From positions 1 to 64,000 of the forward strand of contig CAJFOT010000113.1 of the NCBI GenBank assembly GCA_904397815.1: DNA of 64,000 nt. The letters are read 5' to 3'. The stretch comes from Candidatus Paralachnospira sangeri. GTDB taxonomy: Bacteria; Bacillota; Clostridia; Lachnospirales; Lachnospiraceae. Shown here in pieces: positions 26,064-34,801 of the stretch (positions are counted from its first letter, which is position 1; the number at the start of each line of letters is the position of its first letter). A program made the translations under genes and the position numbers. The notes under the pieces are model-generated. The model searched no databases. It was not told the origin of the DNA and worked only from the letters and a program-made list of their open reading frames with translations.

Positions 26064-27869
26064 TTACTTATTATGAAAATCTGCCGCTTCATTCTGATCC
26101 GGCAGCACTGCCTGAACATATTCCCTTGCCACAGCCAGAACCCGCTCTGTCAGTTCATCTGTCAGTTCTTTCTTTTCCTCTATCTCCCGGCCGATCTCAG
26201 GATGGGATGTCTCAAAATAGTCCAGCATCCCTTTCTGGAATTCCTTCATCTTCGGCCGTTCTACATTCAGCATCACCTTGTGGGTAGCCGCCAGCAGCGT
26301 GATCACCTGCTCATGCATACTCATGGGATTGCACAGAGGCTGCTTCAGCAGTTCCATCAGTCCGTTTCCATACTGGAGCTGCTCTTTGGTAGAAGCGTCC
26401 AGATCAGAACTGAACTGGGTGAACACCTCCATCTCGCGGAACTGGGCCAGATCGATACGGATGCTGCCCGATGCCTTCTTCATCGCCTTTGTCTGCGCCG
26501 CTCCGCCTACACGGGAAACTGACAGACCGACATTTACCGCAGGCCGCATACCGGCGAAGAACAGGTCGCTCTCCAGGAAAATCTGACCGTCAGTAATGGA
26601 AATCACATTGGTAGGAATATATGCAGACACATCTCCCTCCTGGGTTTCAATAATAGGAAGGGCTGTGATTGACCCGCCTCCCAGCTCATCGCTCAGCCGG
26701 CTGGAACGCTCCAGCAGACGAGAATGAAGATAAAATACATCGCCGGGATAAGCCTCACGCCCGGGAGAGCGCTCCAGCAGCAGGGACAGCGCCCGGTAAG
26801 CCACTGCATGCTTCGACAGATCATCATAGACAATCAGCACATCTTTTCCCTGATACATGAAATATTCCGCCAGCGCTGTGCCGGAATAGGGAGCCACATA
26901 CTGGAGGGATGCCGGGTCACTGGCTGTCGCTGACAGAACAATCGTATAATCCATGGCATTATGAGTCCGCAACGTATTGACGATCTTCGCCACAGTTGAT
27001 GCCTTCTGTCCGATAGCCACATAGATACAGATCACATCCTTCCCCTTCTGGTTCAGGATGGCATCCACCGCAATGGAAGTTTTTCCTGTCTGCCGGTCAC
27101 CGATAATCAGCTCTCTCTGCCCCCGGCCAATAGGGAACATAGAGTCAATAGCCAGAATGCCCGTTTCCAGCGGCACGCTGACAGACTTTCTGTCTACGAT
27201 ACCAGGCGCCTCATGTTCAATCGGACGGTATTCACTGCTTTCGATCTCACCTCTTCCGTCAATGGGCGCCCCCAGAGCATCTATAATTCTGCCGAGAAAA
27301 GCATCTCCTACCGGTACTCCGGCCATTTTGCCGGTGCGCACCACCCGGGATCCCTCCCGGATTTCGCTGTCCCGGCCAAAAAGAATGCATCCGGTTTCTT
27401 CCCGCCGGATATCCTGCACCATGGCTTTTACTCCATTGTCAAAAAGAAGGATCTCTCCATACATGGCATGGTGAATCCCTTCTACGATAGCAATTCCGTC
27501 ACCCACCCAGGTTACAAATCCCACTTCCTGACTGGATGCTGTCTCGCCCTGAAAATCCTCTATCCTGCCTCTGAGGATGGGGATGATATCTTTCATTTCT
27601 GTGGCTTTCTCACGGCCGGACCCGGAGAACATCTGCTGTTTCAGCTGTCTTAACTGTCCTCTGGCACTGAAGTCAAACTCCATGCTGTCAGCCCGGAGAA
27701 TAAATCCGCTGATCAGACCGGGCTCTTCCTCCATGACCAGATTCACACTGCCGCAGCCGGTTTTTCTCCGGAGAAATTCTTTCATCTGCTGTACCTGTTC
27801 TTCCGAGGGAGCCGTCACATACAGCAAAACCGCGTTCAAGGTTTCCTGCTTAATTTCCTCTTGCTTCAT
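26064..27869 (-). CDS. atpA: Fused ATP synthase delta C-terminal domain and alpha subunit
   Basis: A 601-residue chain. From about residue 95 it is a normal alpha subunit ([31 protein letters not shown]alker [37 protein letters not shown]). The first 85 residues are not alpha: [39 protein letters not shown] and [12 protein letters not shown] match the C-terminal domain of the delta/OSCP subunit (AtpH). No atpH gene exists between atpF and this gene, where it normally lies, and the delta N-terminal six-helix domain is absent. AGGTGG lies 5 nt before the ATG at 27869; the gene overlaps atpF by 20 nt. Alpha is certain; the delta assignment is strong by motif and position. Confidence 0.92.
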   Translation of the reverse strand: MKQEEIKQETLNAVLLYVTAPSEEQVQQMKEFLRRKTGCGSVNLVMEEEPGLISGFILRADSMEFDFSARGQLRQLKQQMFSGSGREKATEMKDIIPILRGRIEDFQGETASSQEVGFVTWVGDGIAIVEGIHHAMYGEILLFDNGVKAMVQDIRREETGCILFGRDSEIREGSRVVRTGKMAGVPVGDAFLGRIIDALGAPIDGRGEIESSEYRPIEHEAPGIVDRKSVSVPLETGILAIDSMFPIGRGQRELIIGDRQTGKTSIAVDAILNQKGKDVICIYVAIGQKASTVAKIVNTLRTHNAMDYTIVLSATASDPASLQYVAPYSGTALAEYFMYQGKDVLIVYDDLSKHAVAYRALSLLLERSPGREAYPGDVFYLHSRLLERSSRLSDELGGGSITALPIIETQEGDVSAYIPTNVISITDGQIFLESDLFFAGMRPAVNVGLSVSRVGGAAQTKAMKKASGSIRIDLAQFREMEVFTQFSSDLDASTKEQLQYGNGLMELLKQPLCNPMSMHEQVITLLAATHKVMLNVERPKMKEFQKGMLDYFETSHPEIGREIEEKKELTDELTERVLAVAREYVQAVLPDQNEAADFHNK

Positions 27870-28353
27870 TCGAACCACCTGCTTCTGATAAAAATGCGTC
27901 ATAGATCATCTGATCCTCTGCCGGGCTGTTCTTTTCCTTCAGGATTTTCTCCGCGGCGTCTACGGCCAGAGAAGCAATCTCTGACTCCATCTCTTTCAAT
28001 GCTTTTTTCTTTTCCTCATCAATGGCCGCCTGCGCTTTCGCAATCATCTGTCCCGCCTGGGCACCGGCTTCGTCCACAATACGCTGATATTCCGCCTGAC
28101 CGTCCGCTTTCGCCTGATCCAGAATTTTAACAGACGTTTCCTTCGCCTCACTGAGGGATTTTTCATACTGTGCCTTCATATCCAGCGCTTTCTTCTCCGC
28201 TTCACCGGCAGAAGCAAACTGGCTGTCAATCAGCGCTTTTCGCTGTTCCATCACCTGGATCACACGGCCGAATAAAAACTTTTTCATTAATAAATAAAGC
28301 ACCAGAAGGTTCACCACTGTCCACAGGATGTTCCAGAAATCAATTCTCAGCAC
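27850..28353 (-). CDS. atpF: ATP synthase F0 b subunit
   Basis: A 167-residue protein with one N-terminal membrane helix ([20 protein letters not shown]) and a long charged coiled coil, ending AAEKILKEK...DAFLSEAG. It forms the peripheral stalk. The delta C-terminal domain that normally binds its tip is here part of the alpha chain encoded next. The end overlaps the fused gene by 20 nt. Confidence 0.95.
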   Translation of the reverse strand: MLRIDFWNILWTVVNLLVLYLLMKKFLFGRVIQVMEQRKALIDSQFASAGEAEKKALDMKAQYEKSLSEAKETSVKILDQAKADGQAEYQRIVDEAGAQAGQMIAKAQAAIDEEKKKALKEMESEIASLAVDAAEKILKEKNSPAEDQMIYDAFLSEAGGSNEARGN

Positions 28354-28379
28354 TTTATTTCACCTGCCTTTCTCTGTCA

Positions 28380-28604
28380 TCAGCCTAAGAATAAGATAAT
28401 TAACAGCGCAATTACGAAACCATAGATAGCGGTTGCCTCCGCCAGGGCGCAGCCCAGCAGCAGGGACTTGCTGATTTTACTCTCCGCCTCAGGCTGTCTG
28501 GCGATTGCGTCCACCGCCTTTGCCGTAGCGATTCCGATGCCGATACCTGCTCCAATACCTGTCAATACTGCGATACCTGCTCCAAATGCGATTAATGTAG
28601 ACAT
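28380..28604 (-). CDS. atpE: ATP synthase F0 c subunit
   Basis: A 74-residue two-helix rotor-ring proteolipid: helix 1 GAGIAVLTGIGAGIGIGIAT, loop RQPEAESKI, helix 2 ending CALAEATAIYGFVIALLIIL. The ion-binding Glu lies in LAEAT. Known sodium-binding c subunits have Gln in helix 1 or before the Glu and Ser directly after it (ES); here Cys and Ala occupy those places. That hints at protons as coupling ion, but this is inference from two positions. Confidence 0.95.
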   Translation of the reverse strand: MSTLIAFGAGIAVLTGIGAGIGIGIATAKAVDAIARQPEAESKISKSLLLGCALAEATAIYGFVIALLIILFLG

Positions 28605-28671
28605 AATGTAATTTCTCCTTTTCTTTCAGATTTTCCGGGAAACAGCCTCTATAGCCCGGCCTTCCCATTAT

Positions 28672-29361
28672 TTAGTCATCGATAGATTCTTTAATAAAAA
28701 GTGATGTCAGAAACACAAACACATAAGCCTGAATAAATCCGTCAAAAATATCAAAATAAAGGCTGAAGGGAATGGGGATGATCGCCGGTATGATCATCTT
28801 AATCAGCTCCATAACAACAAACGCTCCCAGCACATTGCCGAACAGACGCATGCATAATGATAAGGGACGGATAAAAAGCTCCAGAATATTAATCGGGGTA
28901 ACAATCGCCACCGGTTCCGTGAAGCTTTTCAGCCATTTTTTAACACCTTTCTCGTGTACACCTGCATACTCAATCAGCACAATACTCATCAGTGCCAGAG
29001 CCGCAGTCACATTCAAATCCTTCGTGGGGGATTTAAAGCCAAACAGGCCGATAATATTGGCAATACCGATATAAATCACCACCGTACACAGATAGGGAAT
29101 ATACCTTCTGCCCTTTCCACCTAAAATGCTGTCGAAAAAATTGTACAGAAAACTGACGCCGGCTTCCAGCAGCAGCTGTTTTTTCCCCGGGGACTCTACC
29201 TTCAGGTTTCTCGCCAGCAGGATGGCCAGCAGAACCATAACCGCCATAATGATCCATGTCACCACAACAGATTCAAATATTTCGATTCCGCCGAATACAG
29301 GTATGGTAAACACAGTCTCACAATTCAGCTCTTCCATGAGTCTTTCAGCCAAATTTTCCAT
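28672..29361 (-). CDS. atpB: ATP synthase F0 a subunit
   Basis: A 229-residue membrane protein forming the ion half-channels. The key Arg is in LSLCMRLFGNVLGAFVVMEL near 155, and the last helix ends AYVFVFLTSLFIKESIDD. The frame is open upstream to 29439, but a purine-rich AAGGAAGGGAG site precedes the ATG at 29361 (MENLAERL), which I use. It is the first gene of the operon (atpB-E-F-HA-G-D-C); no atpI is seen. Confidence 0.95.
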   Translation of the reverse strand: MENLAERLMEELNCETVFTIPVFGGIEIFESVVVTWIIMAVMVLLAILLARNLKVESPGKKQLLLEAGVSFLYNFFDSILGGKGRRYIPYLCTVVIYIGIANIIGLFGFKSPTKDLNVTAALALMSIVLIEYAGVHEKGVKKWLKSFTEPVAIVTPINILELFIRPLSLCMRLFGNVLGAFVVMELIKMIIPAIIPIPFSLYFDIFDGFIQAYVFVFLTSLFIKESIDD

Positions 29362-29407
29362 CTTCTGTCTCCCTTCCTTCCTCGTAGTATTCTTTATGTC
29401 AGAAAAT

Positions 29408-29436
29408 ATCTTAAGTTCATTTATTTTACTTGTCAA
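29408..29436 (-). promoter_or_regulatory. Promoter of the ATP synthase operon
   Basis: TTGACA (29431-29436) and TAAGAT (29408-29413), 17 bp apart on the minus strand. Just upstream lies an AAAAGAAAG...CTTTCTTTT inverted repeat (29443-29476) that may be a weak terminator. The stretch 29477-29640 beyond it is AT-rich with no gene. Confidence 0.8.
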
Positions 29437-29640
29437 CAAAATAAAAGAAAGAGCATTTCTTCTGCCCTTTCTTTTGTTTTTTGTTTATTTTTTCTATAGT
29501 TTTATGAAATATTCATGACTTTTTATATATTTTTTATCTTGTATATTTTTCAATACAAATGAAATCTATCCCTGAGTCAGTTTCTTTATCAACAGTGCAA
29601 AAAAAAATCTTGTGAAAATAGTAAGAAATTTATGTGTTTT

Positions 29641-29815
29641 CACTCTGAGGGCTGCGCAACCCGGCAGGTATCAGCAGCCGCAGCAGAACGCTGTATCCGG
29701 ACAGCCCTGTCCCTTAACGCCTTTGTTCCCGGCCTGAATAAATTCTAAGCAGCCAGGCGAACCTTTTTCCGTTCGGGTCGCCTGGCGCAAGCCCCCCCTG
29801 AACAAAAATATGTCG
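29641..29815. repeat. Dispersed structured repeat, copy downstream of the AGCS gene
   Basis: This gene-free stretch contains a 29-bp segment (29722-29750, starting TTTGTTCCCGGCCTGAATAA) identical to the reverse complement of 43676-43704. It also has a hairpin GCCAGGCGAACC...GGGTCGCCTGGC (29752-29786), and a right end, CCCCCCTGAACAAAAATA, that matches CCCTCCTGAACGAAAATA at 43855-43872. Both copies end at the 3' end of a minus-strand gene. No coding frame with a ribosome site is present. Confidence 0.75.
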
Positions 29816-31219
29816 TTACCTCTCGTCCTCAACCACCGGAACCGGGTCTTCATCCCAGACATCCAGGTTATGAATATATTTTTTCGTCTCCTTTGATATC
29901 ACATTTGACAGCAGCAGTACGGCAATCAGATTTGGCACTGCCATCAGCGCGTTCAGAATGTCTGCGATATCCCAGACAATATCCAGCGCTACCACCGGCG
30001 CGATAGCCGCTACCGCTACATAGAGGACGCGGTAGGGAAGCAGCCCCTTCTTTCCCGCAAAGTACTCAACTGCTCTCTCCCCGTAATAAGCCCAGCCTAA
30101 AACAGTAGAAAAGGCAAAGCAGATAATACCGAGGGTCAGCACAACCGGTCCGAAGTAAGGGATCTGACCGAAGGCCAGTGTCGTCAGAACGCCGCCGTCA
30201 GAAATATCTCCCATGTTAATTGCCGGATTTTTCATAATCGTCGTTACCAGCACCAGTCCGGTCATCAGACAGACTACTACCGTATCCCAGAAAGTGCCTG
30301 TGGAGGATACCAGAGCCTGGCGCACAGGGTTTCTCGTCTGAGCCGCGGCAGCCGCAATCGGCGCAGATCCCATACCGGATTCATTGGAAAACAGACCTCT
30401 GGCGGTACCATAGCGCATGGCCGCCATAATGCCCGTACCCACCAGGCCGCCGGCAGCCGCTCCCGGCTGAAATGCCAGCCGGATAATGGTCTGAATAGCC
30501 GGTATAACAAAATCATAATTGATGCCCAGAATAATCAGACAGCCCGCCACATAAAAAATCGCCATAAAAGGCACCAGCTTTTCGCAGACATTCGCGATCG
30601 ATTTGATGCCGCCGAAAATCACCACGCCAGTCAGCGCGGCCACAATCAGGCCGATGATCCAGCCCGGAATGCCGACATTCTCTTCCACAATATTCGCAAT
30701 GGCGTTCACCTGAGTCGCGCAGCCGATACCGAAGGAAGCAACTCCCGCAAAGACTGCGAAAAGCATCCCCAGAACAACGCCCAGTTTTTTCCATTTCAAT
30801 CCTCTGGAAAGAGCGTACATGGCGCCGCCCTGCATACGGCCGTCCTTTTTCTTCACCCTGTATTTCACGGCAATCAGAGACTCTGCGTATTTCGTGGCAA
30901 TGCCGAACACGCCTGACAGCCAGCACCAGAGCACAGCGCCCGGTCCTCCCAGCGCCACAGCAGTGCCCACGCCCACGATATTTCCGGTTCCGATGGTCGC
31001 CGCCAGCGCAGTAGTCAGCGCACCGAAATTTGACACTTCACCCTCTGCGTCAGGATCCTTTGTCACAGAAAGCTTAATCCCTTTTGTAATAGAATACCGC
31101 TGGATAAAGCCCGTCTTAAAGGTCATAAAAATGTGGGTGCCCAAAAGCAGAATGATCAGCCACCACCCCCAGACTGCATCGTCAATTGCAGTAATCACAT
31201 TCCCGATTGTTTCCATCAT
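29816..31219 (-). CDS. Sodium:alanine/glycine symporter (AGCS family)
   Basis: A 467-residue membrane transporter with about eleven helices. Family motifs include NFGALTTALAATIGTGNIVGV near 60, GGPGAVLWCWLSGVFGIATK, and ARGLFSNESGMGSAPIAAAA near 285. It imports small amino acids with sodium. The start is the first of two adjacent ATGs at 31219, after AAGGAGAAACTCATT; an upstream GTG/ATG at 31273 has no ribosome site. It stands alone, followed by the structured repeat. Confidence 0.93.
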   Translation of the reverse strand: MMETIGNVITAIDDAVWGWWLIILLLGTHIFMTFKTGFIQRYSITKGIKLSVTKDPDAEGEVSNFGALTTALAATIGTGNIVGVGTAVALGGPGAVLWCWLSGVFGIATKYAESLIAVKYRVKKKDGRMQGGAMYALSRGLKWKKLGVVLGMLFAVFAGVASFGIGCATQVNAIANIVEENVGIPGWIIGLIVAALTGVVIFGGIKSIANVCEKLVPFMAIFYVAGCLIILGINYDFVIPAIQTIIRLAFQPGAAAGGLVGTGIMAAMRYGTARGLFSNESGMGSAPIAAAAAQTRNPVRQALVSSTGTFWDTVVVCLMTGLVLVTTIMKNPAINMGDISDGGVLTTLAFGQIPYFGPVVLTLGIICFAFSTVLGWAYYGERAVEYFAGKKGLLPYRVLYVAVAAIAPVVALDIVWDIADILNALMAVPNLIAVLLLSNVISKETKKYIHNLDVWDEDPVPVVEDER

Positions 31220-31312
31220 AAATGAGTTTCTCCTTTCCTGCCTCCCTTTTCTTCTGACAGTATTATACACCATCTGCTAAATTACGTAAAACAAAATTCG
31301 AAAATTTTTTCG

Positions 31313-32302
31313 CTAATTCCACATTTGTCGTATTTTTTCCTGTACTTTTTTGTCTCTGGAGATGGCAAAAAGGATAATGACGCATTTGATAATTCTCTGC
31401 CAGTAATAAGGAACCCCCACATATCCCATATAATTCTGCAGGATTCCCCACAGATAGGCGCCGGCCATCGCCCGCAGCACAGAAGCTTTTCCGCCGGAAA
31501 TCCGGTTTCCGCCCAGCAGATTGCCGACGATGCCGTCATAGGCATAGCTGGACCCTGTCGTCATCGAGCCATAGCCCACTCTGGCTGTATAGACAACGCC
31601 GATAATGCCCGCCACCACGCCGACAATGCAGTAGTTGATAAAGATGATCTGTCTTACGTTAATCCCTGCTGCCCAGGCTGTGGACTCCCTGTATCCCGCT
31701 GCCAGCAGATATCTGCCGTAAAGTGTATTGTTCAGCAGAAACTGAAGCACCGCCGCCACAGCCAACAGAATCCATACATACAGCGGCACATACAAAAATT
31801 CACTCTGTGCCAGCGGCTGAAGAGCTGTCGTTCTCAGAATAAAACCTCCGCTGCCTACAATATAGGACAGCCCCTCAAAGCCAATCTGTGTTGCCAACGT
31901 CACATAAAAAGATGCAAGCCCCTTCACCCCTACAAACCAGCCGTTCACCATTCCCATCAGCAGCCCCGCCGCCACCGGCCCCACTACAGCCAGAGGGACG
32001 CTGCATCCTTTATACAGCAATAGCGCACAGGTCATATTGGCCACCGCGACAGCCGCGCCAATAGACAGGTCAAAATGGCCGGCTGCCATCACCAATGCCA
32101 CACAGCCACTGACAGCAGCAACCGTAGCAATCTGATTTGCAATCAGCAAAAGATTCGAACTGGTAAAAAAACCGGGCGCATACAGCCACGCTGCTGCAAT
32201 CCCCCCAAAAAGCACCAAAACAAAACGATATTCACGCACCACCCGGCGGTTAAAGCCATTTCTCATTATAAAACTGTTTTTCAAAAAACGATATATGCCC
32301 AT
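31313..32302 (-). CDS. RbsC-like ABC permease
   Basis: A 329-residue membrane protein of the BPD_transp_2 (ribose/galactose) permease family with eight to ten helices. Typical motifs are VMAAGHFDLSIGAAVAVANM near 75 and LLGGNRISGGKASVLRAMAG near 270. AGGTG ends 6 nt before the ATG at 32302. It is last in a four-gene run with a response regulator, histidine kinase and a dead ABC ATPase. No sugar-binding protein gene is adjacent, so import activity is doubtful and a sensory role is possible. Confidence 0.88.
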   Translation of the reverse strand: MGIYRFLKNSFIMRNGFNRRVVREYRFVLVLFGGIAAAWLYAPGFFTSSNLLLIANQIATVAAVSGCVALVMAAGHFDLSIGAAVAVANMTCALLLYKGCSVPLAVVGPVAAGLLMGMVNGWFVGVKGLASFYVTLATQIGFEGLSYIVGSGGFILRTTALQPLAQSEFLYVPLYVWILLAVAAVLQFLLNNTLYGRYLLAAGYRESTAWAAGINVRQIIFINYCIVGVVAGIIGVVYTARVGYGSMTTGSSYAYDGIVGNLLGGNRISGGKASVLRAMAGAYLWGILQNYMGYVGVPYYWQRIIKCVIILFAISRDKKVQEKIRQMWN

Positions 32303-32345
32303 GTTTTTCACCTGCCGTCTCTTTTCTCTGTATCCTCTCCGCGCT

Positions 32346-33773
32346 TCACTTTCCATAGCGCAGCAGACCCTGCGGGTCATAAACCTTATCGCAGATCTCC
32401 ATCGCCTCCTGCTCCCGGTTCATGCAGTACAACACGGCGATTCCCCGCTGCCTGCATACATTCAGCAGCTGATACAGATAATTCTTTTCTACCTCGTCCG
32501 ATGTCTCCAGCACTGTGCTGAGCACCAGCAGGCCCGGCCGGGCCGCCGCCCAGGACAGCAGAGGAAACATAATATTCCTCAGATGGTCTGTCTGCTGCAG
32601 TTCCATAATGGTCTGGTTCGTAGAAATACGCCAGGCATGGGCATTTTCATCCGCGATAAACCGAAGAATTCTCCAGTTCAGGAATCCCATCCTGGTATGA
32701 TCCCGATAACTCCTGATCATCAGATTTTCATACACGGACAGATCAGGAAAGTTCAAATCATTTCCCTGGGCATAGCTCACACAGCCCACACCATATCTGG
32801 AAGGCATCTTCCATTTCCGGGCATCCATCCACCGGTTTTTTACCCAGAGGCGCCCCTCCATTGCACGTTCTCCCTCCATTGCCTCAAACAATGCCAGCGC
32901 AGTCTGGCTGTCCGCATAAACGCCCGCGATTTCACCCTTATGAATTTCCAGATCCAGATACAGCTGTGTCCCGGATACATGAAGCTGTTTCGCGCAGAAA
33001 ACCAGGTCATTCCGCCTCGGCTTATGCAGTTCTATTGTGGGATTTTCTCTTTTTTTCATTAAAATGCTCTGAATCATCTGAGAATCGTAATCCTTCCTGT
33101 CCATCACGCCGGCCACTTTTCCTGCCGTAATGATTGCCATCCGGTCTGCGGCAGCCATCAGGTTGCTGACAGAGGTATCCATGTAAATGACGGAAATATC
33201 CATTTCCTTCAATTTTATCAGCCACAGTCGGAAGATGTCCAGCTCCTCCGTGGAAAATTCCCTCCCCACCTGATAAAAGATCACGATTTTGGCATGGTTG
33301 TATATCGCCCTGGCGATTTCCACCTGGCACCGTTCAAAAGAACTCATCTCCCCGATTCTGCTGTTCAGAGAAATCGGTATCTCATTTTCCTCCAGGAATT
33401 CCATCATCCGCCGCTGCAGCTTCCTGCGGCTGACAAAAAAATCCGGACCGGCGAAGGAGTGAATCCCGCCGATATTTTCCGCGACAGTCAGATTGGAAAA
33501 CAGAGCGGATTCCTTCTGAATCAGGTAAATCCCCTTCTGACGGGCTTCCATCATATTTTTAAAGGAAACCTTCTGCCCGTCATACCAGAATGTTCCCGTG
33601 TCTGCCTGGTCCTGGCCGCTGAGCAGCTCGCACAGAGACAGCAGACTGCTGTCGTTCTTTCCCAGAATGCCAAGGGTTTCCATCTCAAACAGCGTCAGAG
33701 CCACATGGCGCAGAACCCGCTGATGGTTTTTCCGCTTGCATATATTGTACAGATACAGCAATTCCCTTTTCAT
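32346..33773 (-). CDS. Degenerate tandem ABC ATPase (MglA/RbsA-type) lacking catalytic motifs
   Basis: A 475-residue double-cassette protein with the length and layout of sugar importer ATPases, but both nucleotide sites are ruined. Walker A of cassette 1 reads LGKNDSSLLSLCELL (no GxxGxGK), cassette 2 reads VYADSQTALALFEAME. Walker B of cassette 1 is IVIFYQVGREFS with no LDEP. The signature loops read GEMSSFERCQVEIAR and PLLSWAAARPG. The frame is intact with a normal ATG, and the fold-bearing segments (Q-loop YLIQKESALFSNLTVAENI) persist, so it looks maintained rather than dying. It may be a scaffold that links the permease to the histidine kinase. Confidence 0.85.
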   Translation of the reverse strand: MKRELLYLYNICKRKNHQRVLRHVALTLFEMETLGILGKNDSSLLSLCELLSGQDQADTGTFWYDGQKVSFKNMMEARQKGIYLIQKESALFSNLTVAENIGGIHSFAGPDFFVSRRKLQRRMMEFLEENEIPISLNSRIGEMSSFERCQVEIARAIYNHAKIVIFYQVGREFSTEELDIFRLWLIKLKEMDISVIYMDTSVSNLMAAADRMAIITAGKVAGVMDRKDYDSQMIQSILMKKRENPTIELHKPRRNDLVFCAKQLHVSGTQLYLDLEIHKGEIAGVYADSQTALALFEAMEGERAMEGRLWVKNRWMDARKWKMPSRYGVGCVSYAQGNDLNFPDLSVYENLMIRSYRDHTRMGFLNWRILRFIADENAHAWRISTNQTIMELQQTDHLRNIMFPLLSWAAARPGLLVLSTVLETSDEVEKNYLYQLLNVCRQRGIAVLYCMNREQEAMEICDKVYDPQGLLRYGK

Positions 33774-33790
33774 CCTGTCACATCCTCTCC

Positions 33791-34783
33791 CTACATCCTG
33801 GGTACCATAACCTCCACCGTGGTCCCCACCCCCTCTGTGCTGAACACATGCAGCCCGTAGCCGTCGCCGAAGTAGTGATGAATCCGCTGATTCAGATTCG
33901 ACAGAGTATTAGGCACCGCGCCGGCGCTTTCTTTTGCCATAGACCAGGGTTTGGGATGGTACAGTTCCTGCTGCAGCTTTTCCAGCGCTTCCGGCGGCAT
34001 TCCCACGCCATCGTCTGTCACCACGATCAGCATCCGGCTCTGGGTGGCCGTCACCTTCAGACGGATCGTCCCCCCGCCCCGTTTTTTCTCCAGTCCATGC
34101 ATAATCGCGTTTTCCACGATGGGGGAGAGGGTCAGAACCGGCAGGATACAGTCCCGCACATCCTCCTCATCATATTCCGCCTCGAAACGGTACAGATTGC
34201 CGAAGCGGTACCGCTGGATCAGCATATAGTTGTCCACATAGGACATTTCCTCCCGGAAGGTGGCCATCTCCCCCGTCCGGTTGATCCGGAACCGGAAGAG
34301 CATGGCCAGCGCTTCCACGATATCCACGATGTCCTGCCCGCCATAATCCAGGGCTTTCGCCCGTATGGTCTCCAGCGTATTATAGAAAAAATGAGGGCTG
34401 ATCTGGTTCTGCAGCGCGTTAAATTCCGCCTGCATGTGAAGCATTTTGATCTTATAGGGATTATAGTCCTCCGCCACCAGCTCTTCCAGGGCATGGTCCA
34501 GCTCTTCCAGCGGCCGCATACAGTCTTCCAGGGTCACTTTCCTCGGCTCATCCCCTTCCAGCTTCATACGGATCCAGGACAGTCTCTGCCGGAATGCCCG
34601 GAAGAAAAACCAGGCCGTCGAGCACACGGCCAGCACCAGACAGAATGTCAGCAGCGCCAGAACCGTCCTGCCGGGCGGCCTGCCGTTCAGGGCCGCTCCC
34701 CACACAGAGACCAGCAGGATCAGACATACGGCCATCAGAAAAAAGAGATGGCCGGGAGCCCATTTTGAAAATTTTCCGTTCAA
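33791..34783 (-). CDS. YesM-like sensor histidine kinase with almost no extracellular domain
   Basis: A 330-residue kinase. Two membrane helices (about 12-31 and 40-62) are joined by only about eight residues, so there is no Cache-type sensor. The phospho-acceptor motif NQISPHFFYNTLETIR is near 128, the N-box ENAIMHGLEKK near 242 and G-boxes DDGVGMP and GAVPNTLSNLNQR follow. The start is TTG, preceded by GAGGTG. It lies 18 nt from the response regulator gene and 17 nt from the dead ABC gene. Like BceS-type short-loop kinases, it may take its signal from a membrane partner; here the RbsC-like permease is the obvious candidate. Confidence 0.9.
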   Translation of the reverse strand: MNGKFSKWAPGHLFFLMAVCLILLVSVWGAALNGRPPGRTVLALLTFCLVLAVCSTAWFFFRAFRQRLSWIRMKLEGDEPRKVTLEDCMRPLEELDHALEELVAEDYNPYKIKMLHMQAEFNALQNQISPHFFYNTLETIRAKALDYGGQDIVDIVEALAMLFRFRINRTGEMATFREEMSYVDNYMLIQRYRFGNLYRFEAEYDEEDVRDCILPVLTLSPIVENAIMHGLEKKRGGGTIRLKVTATQSRMLIVVTDDGVGMPPEALEKLQQELYHPKPWSMAKESAGAVPNTLSNLNQRIHHYFGDGYGLHVFSTEGVGTTVEVMVPRM

Positions 34784-34801
34784 CTAGACACCTCATTTCC
34801 G

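Noticed and set aside
29671..29862. Short minus-strand frame containing LEFIQAGNK downstream of the AGCS gene
   Set aside because: It is a translation of the dispersed repeat and overlaps the AGCS stop. There is no start signal.
31313..33773. Functional sugar ABC importer
   Set aside because: The ATPase lacks every catalytic motif and no binding protein is present, so I did not annotate transport activity.
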